From assembly GCA_910588535.1 (NCBI GenBank), contig CAJUOO010000033.1, positions 1 to 34,600 of the forward strand: a stretch of 34,600 nt of DNA, read 5' to 3'. Below the pieces are notes generated by a model that did not search any database, was not told where the DNA came from, and saw only the letters and a list, made by a program, of their open reading frames with translations. The translations under genes and the position numbers were made by a program. Shown piece by piece: positions 15,399 to 23,150 of the stretch (its first letter is position 1; every line of letters starts with the position of its first letter). The stretch is from an uncultured Lachnospiraceae bacterium. Lineage in GTDB: Bacteria; Bacillota; Clostridia; Lachnospirales; Lachnospiraceae.

Positions 15399-15535
15399 CC
15401 GGCGAACTGGCTGTGGTTCTCAAGGAACCTATTGAAAAACGCCGGCGCTTAGCGAGGTAGTTCACGAGCTTAGCATCCGTTGCGTTTTTCACTAAGCGGG
15501 AGCGGGGTGACGGAGAACCACAGCCAGTTCGCCGG
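15399..15535 (-). repeat. Hairpin module copy 5 (type A arms, inverted)
   Basis: The outer arms CCGGCGAACTGGCTGTGGTT and its complement pair perfectly and differ from copy 1 at several positions on both sides. The inner stem, read on the minus strand, is GGATGCTAAGC with GCTAAGCGCC, using one T-G wobble. The T-rich tract lies on the 15388-15398 side, facing the spacer. Confidence 0.85.
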
Positions 15536-15637
15536 ACGAATCTTTCCAGAAAATGACACAATAAATTTACAAAAAGCTATCATATATTTATATCTCAAAT
15601 ATCCATAACTCTTTTTCATATAAAGAATAAATTTCTC

Positions 15638-15668
15638 TTGACTATACAGTTACTGTACGATATATAAT
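15638..15668 (+). promoter_or_regulatory. Operator-bearing promoter of the serine hydrolase gene
   Basis: TTGACT (15638-15643) and TATAAT (15663-15668) are 19 bases apart; TATATA at 15661-15666 would give 17. Between them lies the perfect palindrome TACAGTTACTGTA (15645-15657). A dyad inside an over-long 19-base spacer is the hallmark of promoters activated by MerR-family regulators, but a simple repressor site is also possible. No MerR gene lies in the window. Confidence 0.6.
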
Positions 15669-15709
15669 CAAAAAGAACCAAAAAATAACAATAAATAGGA
15701 GATGATTGT

Positions 15710-16897
15710 ATGAAAAAGAGAAAAATAATATGTATGGTTCTTGCAGGTCTTGCTGTCGCAGTTGTAGTGGTGGGGTTGACGTTTGGGAGAAAAATAAAAA
15801 CATTATACATATCTTTAAATAGCTTTAAAAACGAAAACCTAGCTCATACTTTCCAGCACACACCAGAAATACAACCTACTAAAAAAATCAACAAAGGAGA
15901 AAAAACATTTCAATTTCAAAAAAAGGAAGACATTATATTAACAGATCACTTTACCTTTAAAGATAACCTGTATTCTACAAAAGAATTTATAGAAAATACA
16001 AAAACTTCTGGACTTCTCGTAATCAAAGATGATGCTATCCGCTATGAATCCTATTTCTTTGGAGGAGATGAAAATACTTTATTTTCTTCTAATTCTATGG
16101 GAAAATCCTTTGTATCAGCCTTGATGGGGATCGCAGTTTCTGAAGGTTATATTGAGAATGTGGAGGATTCAATTGGAAAATACATTCCAGAATTTGTCGG
16201 CACAGAATTAGAAAATATACCAATACGGGCATGCCTTCAGATGGCTTCAGGAATAGATTTTAACGAAGATACAGATATGAGTAACTTTTCTATGCAGACA
16301 TTGTTGGGAAAACCTGCTATGAAAGTGATAGCAAAATATGGTATGCAGGAGGAACCGTATACTTATCGCAGATATTTAAGTATAAACACAGAGATCTTAG
16401 GTGAGATTATAACCAATGCCACTGGCCGCAGCCTTGCTGAATATATGGAAGAAAAACTATGGAAAAAGCTGGATGTTGGACAAGATGCATATTGGACATT
16501 AAGTAATGGAAAAGAGCTTGCCATGGGAGGATTAAGCGTTTCTCTCAGAGATTATGCCCGATTTGCAAGGCTGTATCTCAATGGGGGAAAGTATAATGGA
16601 GAGCAGATACTTCCTGAGAAATGGGTACAGGACAGCTTTGATGTCAGCAGTGAGTATTCCAAGCCGGGATCGAATCATGATGCCTATAATGTGATTGGAT
16701 ATGGGTATCAATGGTGGATACCAGAAGGGGAGGAAGGAGAATTTATGGCTATCGGAGTTTACGGACAGTGGATCTATGTCAACCCCAAGCATCAGGTGAT
16801 TATAGTAAAAACCAGCGCTGATCCAGACTTTATGTCACAGGATTATGAATTGAAACATGTAGAATTTTTTCGGGCAATCACGGATGACATTCAGTAA
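15710..16897 (+). CDS. Membrane-anchored serine hydrolase (beta-lactamase / aminohexanoate-dimer hydrolase family)
   Basis: This is a 395-residue protein. Residues 1-28 form a basic start plus hydrophobic segment (IICMVLAGLAVAVVVVGLTF) without a lipobox, so the protein is probably anchored outside the membrane. The serine hydrolase domain shows S-x-x-K as SNSMGKSF (S129, K132) and the Tyr motif YLSINTEILG (Y222), matching the Y-x-S-x-N-T-x-x-LG pattern of class C beta-lactamase-like hydrolases such as 6-aminohexanoate-dimer hydrolase. Near the C-terminus, GYGYQWWIPEG and HQVIIVKTSADPDF are typical of the family. Possible roles are peptide or ester hydrolysis, or cell-wall D-amino-acid chemistry; the substrate is unknown. 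It has AGGAGATG upstream. Its end overlaps the convergent AraC gene by 7 bases. Confidence 0.85.
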   Translation: MKKRKIICMVLAGLAVAVVVVGLTFGRKIKTLYISLNSFKNENLAHTFQHTPEIQPTKKINKGEKTFQFQKKEDIILTDHFTFKDNLYSTKEFIENTKTSGLLVIKDDAIRYESYFFGGDENTLFSSNSMGKSFVSALMGIAVSEGYIENVEDSIGKYIPEFVGTELENIPIRACLQMASGIDFNEDTDMSNFSMQTLLGKPAMKVIAKYGMQEEPYTYRRYLSINTEILGEIITNATGRSLAEYMEEKLWKKLDVGQDAYWTLSNGKELAMGGLSVSLRDYARFARLYLNGGKYNGEQILPEKWVQDSFDVSSEYSKPGSNHDAYNVIGYGYQWWIPEGEEGEFMAIGVYGQWIYVNPKHQVIIVKTSADPDFMSQDYELKHVEFFRAITDDIQ

Positions 16898-17721
16898 TTA
16901 TTTTTTTGAATCGTTTGATAATATTTCATTGGCGTCATGCCACATTCTTTTTTAAATACTTTAAAAAAATGATTATAGCTTCCAAACCCGCATCGATGAT
17001 AAATATCACGCACAGGTATTCCTTGAAGGATATATTTTTTGGCAAGATCGATGCGGGAATGGATAATATAGGAGTGTAGTGTGATGCCGGTTCTTTTTTT
17101 AAATTCTCTTGATATATGTTCTCCTGAGACAAAAAATTCTTTTTCCAGAGCTTTCAGGGAAAGATCCTCCGTCAAGTGATGACTGATATATCGAAAGACA
17201 TCATCGAGCATCAGTTCCTTTTTCTGATGAAATTGATGCATCTGGTCACTCTGCACACAGGCGCGCAGAAATAATATAAGAAGTGTGGAGAATAAGCTTT
17301 TTTCGTATAATTCTATTCCAAGTCGCAGCTTCTCCTCCCTCAGAGAATAGAGTTTGGAGGCGATATGCTTAATTAACATAGAAGCTTCTATTTCAGCGTG
17401 GATAATCGCGGTGTCATAAGGAGAAAATTGAAATTTCTGACAGAGATCACAGGTGTTGTCAGAGAGCAGAACAAGAGATGTGATGGGCACACGGATGGAG
17501 AAGATTGTGCACAGAGAGCTAGAGGTGTGTATCGTGTGGTTCTGCCTTGGTTTTAAAAGCAGCATATCAGAAGAAAGACACTGATTTTCCTTTCCTTTTA
17601 ACTGAATATGAAAACTCCCATGGGTTAAGAGTAAAATAAGATAATGACTGCCAGCGTGGAAGATATGCTGGCTGTTTTTTGTTAATGTATGCTGGCTGAT
17701 TCGGTATAGCGTCTGCGACAT
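16891..17721 (-). CDS. AraC-family transcriptional regulator
   Basis: This is a 276-residue regulator. The N-terminal ~150 residues form a cupin-like sensing domain (AGSHYLILLLTHGSFHIQLK, then MLLLKPRQNHTIH). The C-terminal domain holds the two helix-turn-helix motifs of AraC/XylS: LSLKALEKEFFVSGEHISRE and VRDIYHRCGFGSYNHFFKVF followed by KKECGMTPMKYY. The ATG at 17721 is preferred because AAGGAG lies six bases before it; the ATG at 17727 touches that site. It is divergent from the ene-reductase gene across 152 bases. That arrangement suggests it activates the two ene-reductases in response to a ligand, possibly their substrate. This is inference from position. Confidence 0.88.
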   Translation of the reverse strand: MSQTLYRISQHTLTKNSQHIFHAGSHYLILLLTHGSFHIQLKGKENQCLSSDMLLLKPRQNHTIHTSSSLCTIFSIRVPITSLVLLSDNTCDLCQKFQFSPYDTAIIHAEIEASMLIKHIASKLYSLREEKLRLGIELYEKSLFSTLLILFLRACVQSDQMHQFHQKKELMLDDVFRYISHHLTEDLSLKALEKEFFVSGEHISREFKKRTGITLHSYIIHSRIDLAKKYILQGIPVRDIYHRCGFGSYNHFFKVFKKECGMTPMKYYQTIQKNNY

Positions 17722-17873
17722 AGGCATCTCCTTATCTTTTTTGTAATAAATATGATCTGAAAAATAGCATCAATATATAATAGTATTATATCATAAAAAG
17801 ATAGTTTTTACACCCAATCCATAAAGTATAATAATAAAAATAGTTATTTTTTTAACAAAAGGGGGTTTTATTT

Positions 17874-19796
17874 ATGAGTCATTATCCACATCTATTTTCT
17901 CCTATTATGCTTGGCAAGGTGACAGTAAAAAATCGGCTTTTTATGCCGCCACTTTCGACCAATCTGGCAGATAAGGGGTATGTGACAGACGCCTTGGTGG
18001 AACATTATTCCAATCGTGCCAAAGGTGGCGTCGGCTTGATTATCACTGAGGTGACAACGGTGGAGCCAACCTATACATACCTGCCGGGAGATATGTCTAT
18101 CTATGATGATTCTTATATTCCGGGATGGAAGAATCTGGTGGATGCGGTACACCAATATGGTACCAAGATCTTATCACAGCTATTTCATCCGGCTTATATG
18201 GCGTTTCCCCTGCCGGGAACACCACAACTAATTGCCCCATCTAATGTTGGTCCTTATTATGCAAAATCTGCACCGCGGGCTGTCACTGTGGAGGAGCTAC
18301 ATATAATAGTGAAACAATTTGGAGAGGCAGCGCACCGCTTTTTGCAGGCAGGTGGAGATGGCGTGGAGATTCAGGCTGCACATGCACATGGACTACTCGG
18401 TGGTTTTCTCACACCGTTGTATAATAAAAGAACAGATGAGTACGGCGGAGATCTCGATGGTCGCCTTCGACTGACCTTGGAGGTAATTAGGGAAATTAGG
18501 AAAAAATGTGGAGATGATTTTCTGATTGATGTTCGTATATCAGGTGACGAGTACAGTGATGGAGGATTGACTCTGAGAGATATGATCTATGTCTCAAAAC
18601 AGCTTGAGGCATCTGGTGTGAACTTTATTCATGTGTCAGGTGGAAATACCATAAAAAGAGGAAGTTCTATGCCAGCACCGGGAACTTCCCCCGCACCTCA
18701 TGCTCATGCAGCAAAGACTATCAGAGAGCATATTCATATCCCCGTCTCCACTGTGGCGAGAATTAATGAGCCTTGGGTTGCAGAGGAGATCATTGCCAAC
18801 GGGGAAGCGGATATCTGTATGATTGGGCGTCCCAATCTATGTGACAGTGAATTTGCCAATAAAGCGTATTCTGGAAGAACGGAGGATATTCGTCCATGTA
18901 TCGGATGTGGGCGCTGTCTTACGGGAATTATGTTTGGGAAACCAATTTCGTGTACTGTTAATCCTTCTGTACAGTCAGATCAGATTGAAGAAGCAGAAGA
19001 GAAAAAGAAGATCTTGGTTATCGGCGGTGGCCCTGCTGGAATGGAAGCGGCATATGTAGCAAAGAAACGAGGACATACAGTAATTCTTTGTGAGAAGGAA
19101 GAAGAGCTTGGCGGTCTTTTGCGCTTGGCGGCGGTTCCGATTGGAAAACAGGAATTATGTAAAGTAATAAAATTTATGATTCGAAGGCTGGAGCAGGCAG
19201 GCGTCGAGATCCGCAAGGGCTGTGAAGTGACAGAAGCAATGTTGCAAGGGGAATTTAAGGACTTTGAAGTGATTGGCACATCTGGTGCCAGAGCGAAGAA
19301 AATAGAAGCATTTTGTTGTTTTAAGCAGACTATGACAGCAGATGATATTTTGTCAGGAAAAGGATTTCCGGGCAGAAAGATTGTTATATTGGGCGGTGGC
19401 TCCGTGGGATGCGAGACAGCCGATTATCTGGCTCCGCTTATTGATGATATGTTCCCGGCTAATCGAGATGTCACTATTCTTGAGATGACAAATACTCTGA
19501 TGGCAGGAGAGGGCGGTGCGGCAAAGAGTGTGCTGACACAGCGTCTTATGAAGAAAGGTGTAAAAATTGAATTAAATAGCACTGTAACTAAGGTTGATAA
19601 GACGACCATCACATACTGCAAGGATGGAAAGGAATACTGTATTCAAGACGCAGATACGCTTGTCTTTGCTGTGGGGTATGAACCGATGCCTGTGGCAAAG
19701 AATATGGAGCATGTGCACCAGATTGGTGATTGTGATAAGGTTGGCAATCTAAAGGATTCGATAACTTCTGCCTATGCGCTGGCAAGCACATTGTAG
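17874..19796 (+). CDS. NADH:flavin oxidoreductase, 2-enoate/2,4-dienoyl-CoA reductase type
   Basis: This is a 640-residue three-domain ene-reductase. Residues 1-340 form an Old Yellow Enzyme TIM barrel that binds FMN, with AAHAHGLLGGFLTP (H170, H172) and NKRTDEYGGDLDGR. An iron-sulfur site follows, CIGCGRC...C (C342, C345, C348, C360). The C-terminal half holds two dinucleotide folds, ILVIGGGPAGMEAAYVAKKR for FAD and IVILGGGSVGCETADYLAP for NAD. The type includes FadH, BaiCD/BaiH and cinnamate reductases, which reduce activated C=C bonds using NAD(P)H. The cysteine spacing is CX2CX2CX11C; FadH has CX2CX3CX11C. GGGGG lies about 7 bases before the ATG. A TATAAT at 17827 without a good -35 fits an activator-dependent promoter driven by the divergent AraC protein. 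The natural substrate is not evident. Confidence 0.88.
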   Translation: MSHYPHLFSPIMLGKVTVKNRLFMPPLSTNLADKGYVTDALVEHYSNRAKGGVGLIITEVTTVEPTYTYLPGDMSIYDDSYIPGWKNLVDAVHQYGTKILSQLFHPAYMAFPLPGTPQLIAPSNVGPYYAKSAPRAVTVEELHIIVKQFGEAAHRFLQAGGDGVEIQAAHAHGLLGGFLTPLYNKRTDEYGGDLDGRLRLTLEVIREIRKKCGDDFLIDVRISGDEYSDGGLTLRDMIYVSKQLEASGVNFIHVSGGNTIKRGSSMPAPGTSPAPHAHAAKTIREHIHIPVSTVARINEPWVAEEIIANGEADICMIGRPNLCDSEFANKAYSGRTEDIRPCIGCGRCLTGIMFGKPISCTVNPSVQSDQIEEAEEKKKILVIGGGPAGMEAAYVAKKRGHTVILCEKEEELGGLLRLAAVPIGKQELCKVIKFMIRRLEQAGVEIRKGCEVTEAMLQGEFKDFEVIGTSGARAKKIEAFCCFKQTMTADDILSGKGFPGRKIVILGGGSVGCETADYLAPLIDDMFPANRDVTILEMTNTLMAGEGGAAKSVLTQRLMKKGVKIELNSTVTKVDKTTITYCKDGKEYCIQDADTLVFAVGYEPMPVAKNMEHVHQIGDCDKVGNLKDSITSAYALASTL

Positions 19797-19907
19797 TGGG
19801 AGCTGTAAGTTATTTTTAGCTTAAGAGAAAAAGAGGGTTATTGGCAGACAGAGAGATGGATTGAGATGTTTGCTTTGACTAATAAAAACATGAAGGAGGA
19901 AAGTTGT

Positions 19908-21914
19908 ATGGGCAGCAAATTATTAGAACCGATTCAGGTGGGAAATATGACATTAAAAAATCGTATTATGTTCCCGCCATTGACGACTGGATATGAGGAG
20001 CGCGATGGATCCATTGGGGAGCGCAGTCTTAAGTTTTATGAAAGGCTTGCTAAGGGAGGAGTTTCCTACATAGTGATTGGTGATGTTGCGCCGGTGCGCA
20101 CAGCATCTCCTACGCCCAAGCTTTATGATGATAGCCAGATCCCAGCGTTTCAGAAGCTTGCCGATGCAGTGCATGCTTATGGGAGCAAGCTTGCTCTTCA
20201 GATCTTTCACCCTGAGTATGATGTGCCGGGTGTGGGGCGGATGATTATGCAGGCGGGCATGGCGCGCAAAGCGGCCGCTGAAGCACAGGCAGCAGGAAAT
20301 GAGGAAGAGTGTAAGACACAGACAGAGGCAGCAGAGAAGTTGACAAAGGATGCCTATGCAAAGCTCCATCATGATATGCAGTTTTTTGTCAGTGAGGCAA
20401 GTGTCGATCAGCTTATACAGATTAAGAAAAGTATCGCGGATTGTGCGGCAAAGGCAGCAAAGGCAGGTGTGGACGCGATTGAGGTTCACGGAGATCGCTT
20501 GATTGGCTCCTTGTGTTCCACCTTACTGAATCACCGTACAGATGAATATGGCGGTAGCTTTGAGAACCGGGTTCGATATGCACTTGAGATTGTAAAAGCA
20601 ATAAAGGAGGCAGCTCCTTCCATGGCAGTCGAGTATAAACTTCCGGTTATTACTGTGAACAAGGATGGTTCTCTTCGCGGAAAAGGTGGTCTTCTGGAAG
20701 AAGAGGTCATTGCATTTGCAAAGCTTCTGGAGGAAGCAGGTGTGGATATGATTCAGGTCGCACAGGCAAATCATACTGGAAATATGGGGGATACCATTCC
20801 TCCTATGGGAGATCTGCCATATAATTGGACGCTTCCTGTTGCAAAGCATGTGAAGGAAGTGGTAAAAATTCCTATTGTGACAGTGGGCAGAGTGATCTCA
20901 GTGGAGGCAGGAGAGCAGATTCTTGAAAATGGTGAGGCAGATATGATTGGTTACGGTCGCTCTCTGTTGGCAGATCCTGATATTGCCGCAAAGCTTGAAC
21001 GCGGTGAATGTATCCGCGAGTGTCTAAATTGTAATAAGGGCTGTGTGGATGCCATCCAGAATCGTCGTTATATTTCCTGTGTTCTTAATGCAGAAAATGG
21101 AGATGAAGCCACTATTTTTATTAAGCCTGCAGAAACAGTGAAGCAGGTTGCCATTGTGGGCGCTGGAATTGCGGGGCTTGAGACAGCCAGAGTTGCGGCA
21201 AAGAGAGGGCATAAAGTGACCATCTTTGAAAAAGCGGATAAGGTGGGAGGACAGATTCATCTGGCAGCGGTGCCGCCAAGAAAAAGTGAGATTCTTCGTT
21301 CTGTACAATATTATGAAAAAGTACTGCCAACTCTCAATGTAGATATAAAGCTTAACACAGAGCCTACCGCTGAGGAACTCAATACCTTTGACGTCGTGCT
21401 GATTGCGGTCGGCGCACATAATATGGAACTTCCTATGCAGGTTGAAAACAGCAAGGTACTTTCTGCGTGGGATATTTTGGAGGGAGCGGAGGCTTCCGGG
21501 ACATGTGCAGTAGTAGGCGGTGGTCTGGTTGGAACTGAGACAGCAGAATATCTGGCAGAAAAAGGTCATTCTGTTATTATAATAGAGATGATGGATCAAA
21601 TTGCAGCAGGAGAATCCTCTACAATTAAGCCATTGATCACAAAAGCATTTGAGGCACATAATGTGGTGCAGCATGTCAATACAAAAGTTATAACTATTAA
21701 GGATAATGTGATCCATGCCATTTCTACAAAAGATGATACAGAGATAGAGATTCATGCGGACACTATTGTCAATGCACTGGGATCGAAAAAGAATGTATAT
21801 GATGTAAGTGGCATAACGAAGGAGGTTACTTATATTGGAGACTGTTCAGGAGAAAGAACAGCAGATATTGCTTCAGCAGTTAGAAGCGGATACCATGCAG
21901 CCAATGCAATATAA
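19908..21914 (+). CDS. FAD/FMN/FeS ene-reductase, BilR (bilirubin reductase)-like
   Basis: This is a 668-residue enzyme with the same layout as its neighbour: OYE barrel, FeS cluster (CLNCNKGC...C, the canonical CX2CX3CX11C) and two dinucleotide folds (VAIVGAGIAGLETARVAAKR and CAVVGGGLVGTETAEYLAEK). It differs in two ways. The active-site segment reads EVHGDRLIGSL (D196, R197) instead of the usual HxxHGYL-type sequence. There is also an Ala/Lys/Glu-rich helical insertion at about 113-165. From memory, an adjacent Asp-Arg pair in this position (D166/R167 in the published enzyme) marks BilR, which reduces bilirubin to urobilinogen in gut Firmicutes; the offset of 30 could reflect the insertion. 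The flavodoxin-like BilS and MarR-type BilQ are not adjacent. The ATG at 19908 follows AAGGAGG. Co-transcription with the preceding gene is likely. The bilirubin role is a hypothesis. Confidence 0.8.
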   Translation: MGSKLLEPIQVGNMTLKNRIMFPPLTTGYEERDGSIGERSLKFYERLAKGGVSYIVIGDVAPVRTASPTPKLYDDSQIPAFQKLADAVHAYGSKLALQIFHPEYDVPGVGRMIMQAGMARKAAAEAQAAGNEEECKTQTEAAEKLTKDAYAKLHHDMQFFVSEASVDQLIQIKKSIADCAAKAAKAGVDAIEVHGDRLIGSLCSTLLNHRTDEYGGSFENRVRYALEIVKAIKEAAPSMAVEYKLPVITVNKDGSLRGKGGLLEEEVIAFAKLLEEAGVDMIQVAQANHTGNMGDTIPPMGDLPYNWTLPVAKHVKEVVKIPIVTVGRVISVEAGEQILENGEADMIGYGRSLLADPDIAAKLERGECIRECLNCNKGCVDAIQNRRYISCVLNAENGDEATIFIKPAETVKQVAIVGAGIAGLETARVAAKRGHKVTIFEKADKVGGQIHLAAVPPRKSEILRSVQYYEKVLPTLNVDIKLNTEPTAEELNTFDVVLIAVGAHNMELPMQVENSKVLSAWDILEGAEASGTCAVVGGGLVGTETAEYLAEKGHSVIIIEMMDQIAAGESSTIKPLITKAFEAHNVVQHVNTKVITIKDNVIHAISTKDDTEIEIHADTIVNALGSKKNVYDVSGITKEVTYIGDCSGERTADIASAVRSGYHAANAI

Positions 21915-22091
21915 GTTTATTTCCGCGAGTGATGAGCAACAACTGTTTTGAGGTTCAAATACCCTGCCCCTTTTGGGTGCCATAAGCTAGATACTTCGTT
22001 GCTTGCAGCAGAGTTTTGATTAAAAAGACGGCAGAATAACTGGATGATGTAACGAATATCTTATAGTAAAATAGTTTCTGTGAGGTATTCT

Positions 22092-22460
22092 ATGAATTTA
22101 GAAATGATTCAAGCAAAGCTTCAGGATATTGAGCAGATGCGTAGCATCTCTGCCGAAAATGAAAATACTATATCACAGTGGAAGGGAAGAAGTGGGACAG
22201 ACCAACAAAGAGAACCCGTGTCTTCCCTTTCTTTTCGTTTTCTTCTCGCAGGAGTGATCTTCGCATTTTTAATCTATGCAGACAAACAAGAGCTTCCCAG
22301 AACCGAAGGATTGCTGACAAGGTTATACTATACAATAGCAGAGGATACCAAACTGGAAGAGATCGAGGATGTACAGAAGGTGTGGTCTACCATTATAGAA
22401 GTGATACAGCCATCAGAGAAAGATTCGAAGATGCCCCAAGATGGAACAGAGGATGGATGA
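22092..22460 (+). CDS. Small single-pass membrane protein, unknown function
   Basis: This is a 122-residue protein. A charged N-terminal helix (about 1-45) is followed by one membrane span (FRFLLAGVIFAFLIYAD) and an acidic, probably extracytoplasmic C-terminal region ending in EKDSKMPQDGTEDG. The ATG at 22092 is preferred, with TGTGAGGT upstream; a GTG at 22080 is in frame. The preceding 177 bases contain no gene and include a GC-rich stretch (CCCTGCCCCTTTTGGG). I do not recognise the family. A decayed GNAT gene follows. Confidence 0.6.
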   Translation: MNLEMIQAKLQDIEQMRSISAENENTISQWKGRSGTDQQREPVSSLSFRFLLAGVIFAFLIYADKQELPRTEGLLTRLYYTIAEDTKLEEIEDVQKVWSTIIEVIQPSEKDSKMPQDGTEDG

Positions 22461-22544
22461 TATACTCAAAAATTCCGCAAGAACTTGCAACATCCCAAGA
22501 AGCAGAAAATTCGACCTTCCTTCGTAGACAATAAGGAGAGATTG

Positions 22545-23150
22545 ATGAATATATTCAATTTTGAAAAATAGTACGTTAAAGAAGCAATGGAAATTGCCCT
22601 TGCAAATTATAATGATGAGCGGCAATATATAAAAAAATTGCCACAAGTGTGTGATATTCCTGACTTATACAGTTTTGTCGAAAATGGATAAAGACTGGGG
22701 CAGTTTCTCATGCAATCTGTTTATATGCTCATGATGAAGAACTTCAACAACAGTTTTCCGTTATGTCTTCGGTTTATGCTGTTTAGATGCTATCTGTCCG
22801 ATGGAATTTATCTATCCGTTTTATTTAACGTTATATCAACATTACCAAGAAAGCCCTTTCTTTATGAATCGTGAGCCCGAAACACAAGAGGAGTTTGTAG
22901 TATCTTTAATGCAGGAAGGGGCACGTTACTTTGTGGCAAAGTAGAATGGAAAACTATGTGCGTTTGTAAAAATTTCGGTTCTCGGCGAAACGTTTGTTGC
23001 AATGGGCGGCACATATCATCATATCAGAGGTGCATACTGTCTGCCGGAATACAGGGGGAAGGGATTATATCAAAATTTACTGAACTTTACCATATCTGTA
23101 TTGAAAAGAGAAGGTTATACCAAACTTGGAGTGGATTTTGCCTCCTTTAA
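22545..23150 (+). pseudogene. Decayed GNAT acetyltransferase, truncated at a junction
   Basis: The remnant begins behind AAGGAGAG and reads MNIFNFEK, stop, YVKEAMEIALANYNDERQYI, then loses frame. It resumes as CPMEFIYPFYLTLYQHYQES, EPETQEEFVVSLMQEGARYF, stop, and then GGTYHHIRGAYCLPEYRGKG with LLNFTISVLKREGYTKLGVD. The segment PEYRGKGLYQNLL is the acetyl-CoA motif of GNAT enzymes. Several stops and frameshifts show that the gene is dead. Similarity stops near 23150 inside the oppositely oriented MATE gene, so the 3' end was removed by the same rearrangement that placed the MATE gene here. Confidence 0.7.

Larger units (their letters stand above)
15085..15580. repeat. Composite palindromic element II
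   Basis: Two hairpin modules face each other (15095-15233 and 15399-15535) around about 165 bp of AT-rich spacer. The left module has type B arms, the right one type A arms. The right flank (CCAGAAAATGACACAATAAA, then TTTACAAAAAGCT) matches the outer flank of composite I; the left flank does not. The spacer segment 15235-15290 matches one arm of the central palindrome of composite I. It lies between the nitrilase pseudogene and the serine hydrolase. I see no gene in 15034-15637. Confidence 0.8.

Noticed and set aside
21024..21755. 243-residue minus-strand open frame
   Set aside because: It is antisense to the well-supported BilR-like gene, is Cys/His-rich in the way shadow frames are, and has no ribosome site.
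21930..22020. GC-rich CCCTGCCCCTTTTGGG stretch as a terminator of the ene-reductase operon
   Set aside because: The pairing is short and no T-run follows, so I could not support it as a terminator.
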